NCBI RefSeq assembly: GCF_001429295.1
Contig: NZ_LMJL01000008.1
Location: 107,909-171,908 of the forward strand
DNA: 64,000 nucleotides
Direction: 5' to 3'
From: Flavobacterium sp. Root935
GTDB lineage: Bacteria; Bacteroidota; Bacteroidia; Flavobacteriales; Flavobacteriaceae
A program made the position numbers and the translations under genes. Shown piece by piece: positions 15,824-25,088 of this stretch (position 1 is its first letter; the number at the start of each line of letters is the position of its first letter). The notes beneath the pieces are model-generated. The model did not search any database and was not told where the DNA came from. It worked only from the letters and a program-made list of their open reading frames with translations.

Positions 15824-18598
15824 CTATAATTTGCATTCTATTGTATATTTTCCTGAACCTAATTCTAAAGTTGGTTTCGTTCCATCAAAACCTGCCCTAA
15901 CTTTCTTATTATCAATCTTTATTTCCGAATTTTTAGAAACGGGTAATTTTATTGTTGCCGTAGTATTCACCGGAATTTCAACATTCAGAATAAACTTGCC
16001 GTCTTTCTTTTCCCAAGACGAAACAATTTTTCCGTAAACCGATTGATAGTCCGCTTTCGCGAAAGTCATATCGCCCACTACTTCCGGCTGAATAAAAAAA
16101 TGTTTGAAGCCCGGTTTTTCTGGATCGGCCATAATTCCGGCTAAACTTTGATAAAACCATTCTTCAATCTGCCCTAGCATAAAATGATTCCATGAATTTC
16201 CTTTTCTCGGATCCCATTGTTCTGTTAAAGTCGTTAAACCAAATTTAATCTGAAAACCATAACCCGGCGCATCGTAATGATTGTGCATTTTGTACATGGT
16301 TTCGTTCTCGCCGTTTCTCGCCAGAGCCTGGAATAAATAACGATTTCCAACATCTCCAGTTGTCAAACGATCGCCTTTTTCTTTGATGTCAGCCAATAAA
16401 TTCTGCATTACAGCCTCTTTATATTGAGGCTCAACGATATTCATAAAAATCGGAACAGCATTGCTAAATTGACTGTTTGTTCCATATTGCTTCGTTTCTG
16501 GATTGAAAAATTTTGCGTTAAAAGCCGTTTTAATTTCAGAAGCCAAATTTTCGTATTTCTCGATATCTTCCGTTTTTCCCAACATTTTAGCTGCTTTTGC
16601 CACTAAATAAGCACCGTAATAATAATGTGAAGTAGCAGAAAGTGCAATCGGACTGTTTTTTGAATAGCCTGCTGCATGCGTTCCGTAATCGTACCAGTCT
16701 CCTAATCCGTGCGATACGATATGATTTTCAGCTTTTGTACCTAAATAATCCACATACTTTTTCATTACAGGAAAATATTTTTCCAGTAAAGAAGCGTCGC
16801 CGTAATATTCATAATACATCCAAGGCAGAATTACGCCTGTTACACCCCATTCTGGGGAATCGGTAAAGTCACCTCCAAAAATTACATATTCCGGAACGAT
16901 GGTCGGAATTAATCCGTTATCGCGTTGTGAATCAGAAATATTCTGCATCGTTGCAGGAATGAAAGTCTCTAAATTATAATTGAACATTAAACCAGGTCCG
17001 TTCAAATGAATCTCTTCCAGCCAGCCTAATTTTTCACGTTGCGGACAATCCGTAAAAACACTTTGGAAATTACTTTTTATCGAATTATTAATCAACTCGT
17101 GTGTTTTATTGAAAATCTCATTCGAACAGGCAAAACTTCCTGCTTCTCCTGCAGAATTGTAAATGAAATTCGATTTTAAATCAACTAAAGTTGGAAGTTC
17201 CTTATTCTTATCTTCTTTATAATTAATATTTTCAATTTGAACGTATTGATAGCCATAGAAACTGAATTTTGGCGTCCATTCTTCGACGTCTTTTCCTTTT
17301 AAAGTATAATCGTAATAGTATGGTTTTCCGGATCTTCCCTGAGCAATTGTTCCTTCTTCATTTAAACCTTCGGCTACCCAAACACGAATCGTCTGTCCTT
17401 TTTTTCCTTTCACTTTGATAGTTGGAAATCCCGAAAGATTCTGTCCCATATCAAAAACATAGAAATTCGGTTTTAACTCTTTTACGGTTTTAACTTCGTA
17501 TTGCTTCTGAATTGTAACCGGCGGTGCAGTCTGCGGTCTTAAAACTCCTTTTGGAGCTTCCTGAATTACAACTTTTTTCCAATCAGCATCTTTGAAACCT
17601 TTCCTGTTCCAGCCTTTTTGCTCTAAATTGGCGTTATAATCTTCTCCACCAAAAATACTGTTGTACGTAATCGGACTTTTACTGTATTTCCAGCTTCTGT
17701 CTGACTTTATGATTTCTTCTGAACCGTCTTTATAACTAATTTTCATTTTGAAGAATAAAGTAGGCGGGCCAAAACTCACGAAGAATTTGGTATATCTTTC
17801 AGCAAGTGTATTGTACATTCCGTTTCCTAACAAAACACCAATTACGTTATCGCCTTTTTGAAATTCTTTTGAGCTTAATTCGTAAACATTGTAATTAACC
17901 GTTTTATCATAATCTGTCCATAAAGGTGTAAATTGACTGTTTCCAACTTTTTTACCATTGATAGTCAATTCATAATGTCCTAAACCTGAGATATAAACAA
18001 CTGCTTCTTTGATTTCTTTTTTTACTTCGAAAGGTTTACGAAGCATGATACTTCTGCGTGACAGCGAATCTGAAGCATTGATAAATGAATTCTTTTTTTC
18101 TCTGTTGAAAGTGGCTGTGTGGTAGTTTCTTCCTTCCGGCAGATGACTGTCGGCTTTGGTAATCGCCCCAATCCAAATCGGATTCAATTCTGATTCTAAT
18201 GAAGCCGTTCTGAAAGAAGCTGTTTTACTCCATTTAGAAATTTTTCCAACCTGATTCCAAACTTTCACTTTCCAGAAATATTTGGTTTCACTTTTTAATG
18301 GCTTTCCATTATAAACGATATGCAGATTTTTATCTTTATTTACTCTTCCAGAATTCCAGATATCTCCATCGTCATTATTTAATTTTTCTTCCGAAGAAGC
18401 AACCAAAATCAAATAAGCAATTTGTGATGCATCAGATTCTTTCGAAACCAGCTTCCAGCTCAGCTTCGGTTGATTTTGAACAACTGCTAATGGATTGTCA
18501 GCCATTTCTGTTGTTAAATGTACAGGCAAAATTTGTCCTTTAGAAACTAAGGTTACTAAAAGACAAATTGCTAATACTATGTTTTTGAAATTCTTCAT
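15824..18598 (-). CDS. GH78 alpha-L-rhamnosidase, second copy
   Basis: A 924-residue exported protein (signal to V-S-K-G-Q, residue 22). It shows the usual GH78 order: N-terminal domain with L-S-W-K-L-V, a galactose-binding-like domain (Y-I-S-G-L-G-H-Y-E-L-T-I-N-G), F-D-M-G-Q-N-L-S-G-F, then the (alpha/alpha)6 barrel with D-C-P-Q-R-E-K-L-G-W-L-E and the T-T-L-T-E-Q-W-D region, and a short C-terminal beta domain. It differs throughout from the other two GH78 proteins here, so it probably cuts a different rhamnosyl linkage. The start at 18596-18598 is supported by the signal peptide. Confidence 0.93.
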   Translation of the reverse strand: MKNFKNIVLAICLLVTLVSKGQILPVHLTTEMADNPLAVVQNQPKLSWKLVSKESDASQIAYLILVASSEEKLNNDDGDIWNSGRVNKDKNLHIVYNGKPLKSETKYFWKVKVWNQVGKISKWSKTASFRTASLESELNPIWIGAITKADSHLPEGRNYHTATFNREKKNSFINASDSLSRRSIMLRKPFEVKKEIKEAVVYISGLGHYELTINGKKVGNSQFTPLWTDYDKTVNYNVYELSSKEFQKGDNVIGVLLGNGMYNTLAERYTKFFVSFGPPTLFFKMKISYKDGSEEIIKSDRSWKYSKSPITYNSIFGGEDYNANLEQKGWNRKGFKDADWKKVVIQEAPKGVLRPQTAPPVTIQKQYEVKTVKELKPNFYVFDMGQNLSGFPTIKVKGKKGQTIRVWVAEGLNEEGTIAQGRSGKPYYYDYTLKGKDVEEWTPKFSFYGYQYVQIENINYKEDKNKELPTLVDLKSNFIYNSAGEAGSFACSNEIFNKTHELINNSIKSNFQSVFTDCPQREKLGWLEEIHLNGPGLMFNYNLETFIPATMQNISDSQRDNGLIPTIVPEYVIFGGDFTDSPEWGVTGVILPWMYYEYYGDASLLEKYFPVMKKYVDYLGTKAENHIVSHGLGDWYDYGTHAAGYSKNSPIALSATSHYYYGAYLVAKAAKMLGKTEDIEKYENLASEIKTAFNAKFFNPETKQYGTNSQFSNAVPIFMNIVEPQYKEAVMQNLLADIKEKGDRLTTGDVGNRYLFQALARNGENETMYKMHNHYDAPGYGFQIKFGLTTLTEQWDPRKGNSWNHFMLGQIEEWFYQSLAGIMADPEKPGFKHFFIQPEVVGDMTFAKADYQSVYGKIVSSWEKKDGKFILNVEIPVNTTATIKLPVSKNSEIKIDNKKVRAGFDGTKPTLELGSGKYTIECKL

Positions 18599-18611
18599 TT
18601 CGTATTGTTGA

Positions 18612-18751
18612 GATTTTGAACGCGGATGAAACGGATTCGCTATCGCGAAGACGCTGATTGACGCGGATTTTATATTCTAGCTATTAAAAAATAAAAAATC
18701 CGTTTTAATCTGTGTTTTTACGAAGTAAATCCGTTTCATCCGTGTTCAATT
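18612..18751. repeat. TTCGCGATAGCGAATCCG element, right flank of the GH78 gene
   Basis: It has GCGGATGAAACGGATTCGCT and ATCGCGAAGACGC in inverted orientation to 15769-15823, then a second arm with TTTTTACGAAGTAAATCCG. The whole gap between the GH78 start and the next stop codon is this element. Confidence 0.65.
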
Positions 18752-20614
18752 TTATAACTTTTTCGTTATCAACGATTCAATATTAAATACTGCTTCTGGG
18801 ATTAATTTTCCTGTTTGAGGCAGATCGTCGTAATCATCTGTATCTGGTGCTGTGTCCGGATTTGGCGTATATCTTTGTTCGCCTGTGCGGAACATAATTC
18901 GCTCAAAACCATCTACCGGAGCATAAAAAATTCTCGTTGATTCTTTTTCGTCGTTTACTTTTACAGTGTACGAACGGGTTTTAACGTTCAGTTTTACATT
19001 TACTTTATATTCCTTTCCGGTTTCGTATTTGGCAATCGTATTGAAACGCGCTCCCGTTTTTGTTTTCAACTGCCCATCCGAATCAAAAGTTAATCTTACG
19101 GCTGGTAATCCTTGTTTATTCTGAAATTCAACTTGTAATAAACCGTGATTATTCTGCTCTGGTTTAACCGTAAAGGTTACTTCCATTTTTTCCGCAAACG
19201 GAATAACACGTTCTGCTCGGGCATAATCAAAATAATCTTGATCTCTTAAAGTCAGCCATTTTTTGCCGTCTTTCTTTTCGATTTTGGTTGAAGCCCAAGA
19301 TAAATCGTAGGTATTCCATAACTTTAATTCTTGTCCGTCAGGAAGATTACTGAAAATATCATTTGCATTTTCTGTCACAACCGAAGTAACCGGAACCGGA
19401 ATCGATGCTACCCAAATATCTTCTTTGTTTACGCTGTAGCTTACCCAAAGTTTTCCGTCAGGCGGAGTTCCATCACCTTCTGAAATACCACGAACATATT
19501 GAGGCCCTGCCGATTTGTAGTTACCGCCGTAACGCATCGGACTGATTTCGCCATGAACTAATAATAAATCTTTATAATTCAATCCGTCATCACTTGTTGA
19601 AATTGCCAAAGGCCAGCGGTATTCTGATGGATTATAAACGGTCGCATAACGATTATCAGACGTTTTTTGTCCCCAGATTTTAGCATTGCTGTTTACAAAA
19701 CCGGGAGCACGAAAGGGAGTGTATTCCCATGTTTTTCCGCCGTCTCTACTGATCGAAGTCAAAGCGTGTTTCCATAAACCTACAACATCACCATTTGGCA
19801 GATGATACGAACTTAAAGCTTTGTAAGGTTTCTTTAGCGGAATCAATTCGTCGTCACGATCGGCTTCTTCTACCCATTGCTGTAAAACCAACGGATCAGA
19901 TAAAATTTCTTCGCAGGCTTTTTTCAAACCTTTGTCTTTTGCCTGTGTATAAAAGGGAAAAGCCGATTTCGATTTATCCCAAGATTTATTGTATCGGATG
20001 AAATAAATTTCGCCAAAACTTCCGTCTTTTTTGATTTCACGAATAACACGTCCAATTCCTTTTCCGTCGTTTGGGTCGTCTTTTTCATCCATCGCAATTC
20101 CGTAATACGCCAAAGCAAAAAGTCGTTTGTCTTTTGAAGTGTAAAAACCCATTCTCTGGTGCATAATCGCATCCAGATTTTTAGCAACGCCTTCTACACC
20201 CTCTTTTTTCCATCCGTCAGGAATATGATAAATTGGGAAAATTACTTTTGGCATTTTCCAGCTTACACCGTCTTTTGAAGTCATAATCAGCGTTTGGCTT
20301 GGCGGAATATGCTCGCCCGCAGGATCGCTTAAATACTGCAGATAAAAAGTATCATTCCAGTACGCCATTGTAGGTTGATGATTGTATGTCCAGCCAAAAC
20401 CATCGGCTTTTTCCGGATGTTCTCTGCTCGCACGCATAATCTGCGTAGCGTGAACTCCAACTGCCGGACTTAACTGCCCGTGATGATAATCAACATTTGA
20501 AAGTGTTTTACCAACGTAACGAACGGTGTCATTCTGCGCATTTACAGCTGTACCAATCAATAAAATTGTGGCTGTGGTTAAGAGGTTGGTTTTTATTTTT
20601 TGGAAAGCAATCAT
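18752..20614 (-). CDS. Exported beta-propeller protein with C-terminal beta-sandwich, unclassified
   Basis: A 620-residue exported protein (signal to A-V-N-A-Q, residue 27). Residues about 70-410 read like a sialidase-type propeller: one good Asp box (S-R-D-G-G-K-T-W near 289-296) and looser ones (T-S-K-D-G-V-S-W near 112-119, S-T-S-D-D-G-L-N-Y). Residues about 420-610 are beta-rich with alternating hydrophobics, like a laminin-G or GH32 C-terminal domain. The family is not one I can name; similar proteins appear in pectin loci as exo-alpha-sialidase. It could be a hydrolase or lyase on an acidic pectin sugar. It is in unit II between GH78 and GH43. Confidence 0.55.
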   Translation of the reverse strand: MIAFQKIKTNLLTTATILLIGTAVNAQNDTVRYVGKTLSNVDYHHGQLSPAVGVHATQIMRASREHPEKADGFGWTYNHQPTMAYWNDTFYLQYLSDPAGEHIPPSQTLIMTSKDGVSWKMPKVIFPIYHIPDGWKKEGVEGVAKNLDAIMHQRMGFYTSKDKRLFALAYYGIAMDEKDDPNDGKGIGRVIREIKKDGSFGEIYFIRYNKSWDKSKSAFPFYTQAKDKGLKKACEEILSDPLVLQQWVEEADRDDELIPLKKPYKALSSYHLPNGDVVGLWKHALTSISRDGGKTWEYTPFRAPGFVNSNAKIWGQKTSDNRYATVYNPSEYRWPLAISTSDDGLNYKDLLLVHGEISPMRYGGNYKSAGPQYVRGISEGDGTPPDGKLWVSYSVNKEDIWVASIPVPVTSVVTENANDIFSNLPDGQELKLWNTYDLSWASTKIEKKDGKKWLTLRDQDYFDYARAERVIPFAEKMEVTFTVKPEQNNHGLLQVEFQNKQGLPAVRLTFDSDGQLKTKTGARFNTIAKYETGKEYKVNVKLNVKTRSYTVKVNDEKESTRIFYAPVDGFERIMFRTGEQRYTPNPDTAPDTDDYDDLPQTGKLIPEAVFNIESLITKKL

Positions 20615-20638
20615 TGTGTTTTATTTTTTATTCTGATC

Positions 20639-20671
20639 AGACCTAACAGGTTTTAAAAACCTGTTAGGTCT
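20639..20671. repeat. CCTAACAGG hairpin, 33 bp palindrome
   Basis: Identical in sequence to 4408-4440. It sits in the 66-bp gap between the propeller gene and the GH43 gene, 9 bp from the latter's stop codon. Confidence 0.85.
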
Positions 20672-20680
20672 CGTTGCGAA

Positions 20681-21598
20681 TTATTTCTTTTCAATTAATC
20701 CTTTTAAAACTTCTTCAGAGATTGTGGTAATAGTTCCATGTTTGTGTCCTTCGGGAAGACTAATTTTTGACGAAACATCTTCAAAATGAACAAAATCTGA
20801 AGTGCTTAAAGCTTTATAATTTTTTGAACCGTAATTATCATAATACAACAGCCATTTTTTACCGACCTTCACTACCGTTGGTCCTTCTGATAAATATTCT
20901 GTCAAAGGCTCAGAACTTTTGCTGAATGGTCCTAAAGGCGATTTTCCGAAAGCTACTTTTATGTTTCGCATGGGTCTCGTGTTGTCTTTCAAAACCAAAA
21001 CATAATCTTTTTTGCCTTTCTTTACAATCACACAATCAATTACACTGAAACCAGGTTCGTAATACAATTTTGTATCCGAAAAAGTTTTAAAATCTTTTGT
21101 CGTTACATAATACATTCTGTGATTGTTTTTTTCTTCTTCCACACCTTTTTCAAATCGGAACGGAATTGTCGATGCCCAAATAATGATATATTCTTTTTTG
21201 ACATCATCGTAAAAAATTTCCGGCGCCCAAACGTTTACCACTTCAGGTTCGTTTTTCATTACCGGAATATATTCTTGTTTTGACCAATGAATCAAGTCTT
21301 TTGAACTTGCATATCCAAAACCGTTTCCGCCTTTCCAGTCGGTTGTCCAAACCATGTGATAGGTTCCGTCTGCTCCTTTTGTAATTGAGGGATCACGCAT
21401 GATTTTACTTGCGCCGATTTCAGGTTTTAAGAATGATCCTTCCAGACCTTTCCAGTTGTAACCGTCTTCGCTGTATGCCAGATATAAACCTTCTGTTGCT
21501 GGTTCACGAAATGACGTGAAAAGGTATAAATCTTTCTTTTTCTGCGAATAACTAACCGCAAAAAGGAAAAAGGTTACTATGATGACTATTTTTTTCAT
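20681..21598 (-). CDS. GH43-type beta-propeller glycosidase
   Basis: A 305-residue exported protein, the length of a single GH43 five-bladed propeller, with signal peptide to S-Y-S-Q (residue 19). The family triad can be proposed: D69 in R-D-P-S-I, D188 in V-I-D-C and E238 in S-E-G-P. W-A-P-E-I near 124-128 is also typical. GH43 enzymes release arabinofuranose, xylose or galactose; an arabinofuranosidase or exo-galactanase on pectin side chains would fit. The subfamily cannot be judged by eye. It lies 87 bp after the GH28 gene in unit II. Confidence 0.8.
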   Translation of the reverse strand: MKKIVIIVTFFLFAVSYSQKKKDLYLFTSFREPATEGLYLAYSEDGYNWKGLEGSFLKPEIGASKIMRDPSITKGADGTYHMVWTTDWKGGNGFGYASSKDLIHWSKQEYIPVMKNEPEVVNVWAPEIFYDDVKKEYIIIWASTIPFRFEKGVEEEKNNHRMYYVTTKDFKTFSDTKLYYEPGFSVIDCVIVKKGKKDYVLVLKDNTRPMRNIKVAFGKSPLGPFSKSSEPLTEYLSEGPTVVKVGKKWLLYYDNYGSKNYKALSTSDFVHFEDVSSKISLPEGHKHGTITTISEEVLKGLIEKK

Positions 21599-21604
21599 GT
21601 TGTC

Positions 21605-21671
21605 TAATTAAACACCAATTTCACTAATTAGCACGAATTAAATTGGTGTAAATCCGTGAAATCTGTGTTAT
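21605..21671. repeat. CACGAATT inverted-repeat remnant
   Basis: AATTAAACACCAATTTCACT and AATTGGTGTAAATCCGTG form a short imperfect inverted repeat related to 5354-5424. It occupies the gap between the GH28 stop and the GH43 start. Confidence 0.45.
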
Positions 21672-21685
21672 ATTATTTTGAATTT

Positions 21686-23254
21686 CTATTCTGTAATTGC
21701 TTTTTTATCTAAATCTTTTCCTTTTTTAACTGATGTTGTTACATTGTTAAAAACATTATTTTTTAAGAAAACATTCTTTGTTTCTTTTCCGTTTGCTTCG
21801 ATGAAAACATCCGTAGCATTGAATGGAAAATTATTATTAATCAACACATTAGAAACATTATCTAATTTGATAACCGGAACATTTTTAATTGCTGTTGAAG
21901 ATCCAACATTGTCTAAAATGATATTTTTTGAATCTGATATTTTGAAAGAAGAACCAATCGTTGCATTTACTTTTACATCGTGAAATTCAACATCTGTAGC
22001 CGTGTTAACTGTAAAACCTTCTTTTCCGTCCATATTGATGTTGGAGAAAGTGATGTTCTGAATTGGCATTTCGGTAATTCCTAAAATTTGTCCTGCTTTG
22101 TTCACATTTGAAGCCGTAATATTGCTCATGTGAATGTTTCTGAAAATCGGTGTTTTCTCGGTTACAGGTTCTACTTTAGTATCTTTATCGTAGAAAAGGC
22201 TTAGTACAATTGCTTCTTCTTTAATGTTTTTCATTACGATATTATCCACACGAATATCTTCTACAACACCGCCTCGTCCGCGTGCTGCTTTGATACGGAT
22301 TCCGCGATCGGTTCCGTCGAAAACACAGTTTGAAATCGTGATTTTCTTGATTCCGCCCGACATTTCACTTCCAATAACAACGCCGCCATGACCACTTAAC
22401 ATGGTACAATTGGTAATCGTAACATTTTCAGTTGCCTTTCCGTATTTACGTCCATCGCCGTCTCTTCCTGATTTAATCGTAATGCAGTCGTCTCCAACGC
22501 TGATATGACAATTTGAAATATGAACATTGGTGCAAGACGAAGGATTGATTCCGTCTGTATTTGGCGAATGCGGATTAAAAATCGAAATTCCGGTTACCGT
22601 TACATTATCACAGAATTCAGGATTGATCGTCCAAAAAGGTGAATTTTGAAACGTAACGCCTTCAATTAAAATATTTTTACAGTTGTAAGCCTGAAAAAAA
22701 GAAGGTCTGAAGAATTTTTTATCAACCGTTCTTTTGTAATACGGCTCTGTGTAAAGGCCTTTGTTTTGCTCTTCCCACATGGTTTGGTATTTGGTTGGAG
22801 GAAGCGGTTCTTTGGCTGTTTCGATTCGGTAAACTTCATTCCACCACGCTTTTCCTTGTCCGTCGATTACACCTCTTCCAGTAATGGTGATATTTTCTAC
22901 ATCTTTGGCATAAAATAATGGCTGGAAACTTTTCATTACAATTCCTTCGTAACGCATTTCTACATAAGGCAAATAGTCATCAAAATTTTCTGAAAACTTT
23001 AAAAGTGCTCCTGAATCTAAATGAATCGTGATGTTGCTTTTTAGAGTTAATGCTCCCGTAAGATATTCCCCAGCAGGAAAAAATATTGTTCCTCCGCCAT
23101 TTTTAGATGCTTTTTCAATAGCGTTTTGAATGGCTTGGGTGCATTTTATTCCTTTGTTGTTTCCTCCTTCGTTTAGAATATTTAACCAACCGTCGTTTGC
23201 GAAAGCGGTGTTAAGACCAGTTATGAAGCAGAGAATTATTAGTATGTTTTTCAT
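21686..23254 (-). CDS. GH28 polygalacturonase
   Basis: A 522-residue exported right-handed beta-helix protein (signal to A-F-A, residue 19). All GH28 signatures are present in order: N-T-D-G at 232-235, G-D-D at 254-256, G-H-G-G at 288-291 and R-I-K at 320-322, which give the three catalytic aspartates, the histidine and the substrate-binding Arg-Lys. It hydrolyses alpha-1,4-galacturonosyl bonds of homogalacturonan, or the backbone galacturonic acid of rhamnogalacturonan. Bacteroidota enzymes of this length are mostly exo-acting. It is in unit II between the GH43 and GH140 genes. Confidence 0.94.
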   Translation of the reverse strand: MKNILIILCFITGLNTAFANDGWLNILNEGGNNKGIKCTQAIQNAIEKASKNGGGTIFFPAGEYLTGALTLKSNITIHLDSGALLKFSENFDDYLPYVEMRYEGIVMKSFQPLFYAKDVENITITGRGVIDGQGKAWWNEVYRIETAKEPLPPTKYQTMWEEQNKGLYTEPYYKRTVDKKFFRPSFFQAYNCKNILIEGVTFQNSPFWTINPEFCDNVTVTGISIFNPHSPNTDGINPSSCTNVHISNCHISVGDDCITIKSGRDGDGRKYGKATENVTITNCTMLSGHGGVVIGSEMSGGIKKITISNCVFDGTDRGIRIKAARGRGGVVEDIRVDNIVMKNIKEEAIVLSLFYDKDTKVEPVTEKTPIFRNIHMSNITASNVNKAGQILGITEMPIQNITFSNINMDGKEGFTVNTATDVEFHDVKVNATIGSSFKISDSKNIILDNVGSSTAIKNVPVIKLDNVSNVLINNNFPFNATDVFIEANGKETKNVFLKNNVFNNVTTSVKKGKDLDKKAITE

Positions 23255-23276
23255 GGTTGTGTTATTTTCTCATTTT

Positions 23277-23374
23277 TGTCATTTCGACGAAGGAGAAATC
23301 TCCGTTAGTAGCTCCGCATGATTTAGCAACTTTGTAGAGTTTCTTTTGAAGATTTCTCCTTCGTCGAAATGACA
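23277..23374. repeat. TGTCATTTCGACG long inverted repeat, copy 3
   Basis: Arms TGTCATTTCGACGAAGGAGA and its exact reverse complement, loop with TAGCTCCGCATG and ACTTTGTAGAG. It lies upstream of the GH28 start. Confidence 0.85.
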
Positions 23375-23420
23375 AGATTGTGGTTATTCGCCACGAATTC
23401 ACGAATTATTTGTTCCAATC

Positions 23421-23453
23421 AAACCTAACAGGTTTTTAAAACCTGTTAGGTTT
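23421..23453. repeat. CCTAACAGG hairpin, 33 bp palindrome
   Basis: AAACCTAACAGGTTTT, one T and the exact reverse complement, 9 bp beyond the stop codon of the GH140 gene. Confidence 0.85.
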
Positions 23454-23462
23454 CCCGATAAA

Positions 23463-24869
23463 TTACTTACTAGACTTCAAAATCAAAACCCAGTCATTAC
23501 CGTCTTCTTTTTTTCCTGCTGGTTGAAAATTTTGAGTCCCTTTATTATCAAATGTTCCTATTTTAGTTTTCTTGCCATTTCTTGGATTGTACCATGTTGC
23601 TTCGAATTTATCCCCGGAAATTTTTCCTAATTTGGCTTCAATTATTCTACCGTTGTAGGTGTAAAACAAAGCATATTTTTCTCCTCTTATTGCCGGAATG
23701 TAATCGTATTTTTCTCCTTGGTTAACTACTAATGAAACATCTGGAGTTCCTTCTAAAAATGGAAATTCTTCCATTAATTTCTTAATATAAACCATCTGCT
23801 TTGATCCTGGTGCATTAATCGCTGATGTCCATAATTCTTTGTTTCCGTATGCTGGTTTATCGCCTTTTCTGAACATCTGCATTACGGCGTTGTGTCCGTA
23901 CGTATAGCCTGCAGCTCCTGATAGAACTGACCAATATCCGTAACGGCGAATATCATTTGCGGTCCATTTTGGTTGTAAAGTGTCGTGCAAACCATGCGGA
24001 ATTGCTTCGTAAGATGGTTCTCCATCAAGAGTAGGTTTGGTCGGTTTTAAGTCGAAATCTCTAAGCACAAATTTGTAATTGTCTTCTTTGAAATTCGTTT
24101 TTATTGAATCCTGATCATATCTTCTGTGTCCTGATTGGAACATATTGAAATCCAGCCATTTTGCATTGTGAAAATTCTCGGATGAATCGGTTCTTCCAAA
24201 CGGGTGAAAAGTCACTAATTGGTTTGGATTATTTGTTTTTAAAGTATTCCCTATGGCATTCCAGATATCCTGAAATTCATTTCCGTGCGTATCGCCGCCA
24301 TTTAACCAAATTACGTTGGTTTTGTTTTTGTATCTGTCAGCCAAGAATTTAGCATATACAATTGCCTGTTCTTTGCTTACTTTATTTCCTTTAGAAACGT
24401 TGGTTCCCCAAACCGGAACCATTGCTAAATAAATTCCGTTTTTGCGAGCGACTTCTAATGTATAATCTACGTGATCCCAGTAATCGTATTGTTTTGCATC
24501 TTTAAAATCATTTCCTGCCGTAAGCAATGGTTTTGATACGTCTTCATTGATTAAAGCTGGATCGCCATACACGTTAACGGCATTAATATTATGCAGCACC
24601 ATCACCTGAACGACATTGAAGCCTTTGTCTTTTCTGTCTTTAAAATATTTGTCTACTCCTACTCTGTCTAATTTTCCGAATGCCAGCCAGCCTGTGTCGC
24701 CCAGCCAGAAAAATGGTTTTTCATCTCCGGTAACAAAATAATGCTGATTTTTAGAAATTTTGATTTCAGGCAGGGCATCTTTTGTTTTGGCAGCCTGCGA
24801 AAATCCGCTTTGTGCTGTCAATAAAAAGCTTGCACTTAGGGCGTATAAATATTTAATTTTCAGATTCAT
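23463..24869 (-). CDS. GH140-type apiosidase (DUF4038 family)
   Basis: A 468-residue exported protein (signal to S-G-F-S-Q, residue 25). The N-terminal TIM barrel opens with F-F-W-L-G-D-T-G-W near 53-61, the hallmark of the DUF4038/GH140 family, and the C-terminal about 90 residues form the usual beta-sandwich. D193 in N-G-G-D-T and E284 in D-G-E-P are the likely catalytic pair. The characterised family member cleaves apiose from the RG-II backbone, so this gene is the best single marker that the locus handles RG-II-like pectin. It lies between GH28 and the large beta-helix/barrel gene. Confidence 0.85.
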   Translation of the reverse strand: MNLKIKYLYALSASFLLTAQSGFSQAAKTKDALPEIKISKNQHYFVTGDEKPFFWLGDTGWLAFGKLDRVGVDKYFKDRKDKGFNVVQVMVLHNINAVNVYGDPALINEDVSKPLLTAGNDFKDAKQYDYWDHVDYTLEVARKNGIYLAMVPVWGTNVSKGNKVSKEQAIVYAKFLADRYKNKTNVIWLNGGDTHGNEFQDIWNAIGNTLKTNNPNQLVTFHPFGRTDSSENFHNAKWLDFNMFQSGHRRYDQDSIKTNFKEDNYKFVLRDFDLKPTKPTLDGEPSYEAIPHGLHDTLQPKWTANDIRRYGYWSVLSGAAGYTYGHNAVMQMFRKGDKPAYGNKELWTSAINAPGSKQMVYIKKLMEEFPFLEGTPDVSLVVNQGEKYDYIPAIRGEKYALFYTYNGRIIEAKLGKISGDKFEATWYNPRNGKKTKIGTFDNKGTQNFQPAGKKEDGNDWVLILKSSK

Positions 24870-24906
24870 TTTGGTTGTATTTTGAATTTATGTTTTTTGA
24901 TATTTG

Positions 24907-25075
24907 CCACGAATTACACTAATTTTCACTAATTTTTTCTTTGCTTTGATTTTTTTAGATCTGCGCAAAATATTTTATTCTCGCAGATTTGCTTCGCCAG
25001 TTCGCTATCGCTCGGGTGGCAGATACAGCAGATTTAATTTAAAATTAATTCGTGCTAATTCGTGTAATTCGTGGC
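24907..25075. repeat. GCCACGAATT long inverted repeat with internal GCAGATTT palindrome
   Basis: The outer arms are GCCACGAATTACAC and GTGTAATTCGTGGC. Inside are TCTGCGCAAAATA and CTCGCAGATTTG, related to the repeat at 52327-52400. It fills the gap between the GH140 start and the next stop codon. Confidence 0.7.
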
Positions 25076-25088
25076 AAACCTTTTTCTT

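Noticed and set aside
23421..23453. CCTAACAGG hairpin as the terminator of unit II
   Set aside because: Copies occur inside units as well as between genes and lack a following T-run, so they are not taken as unit ends.
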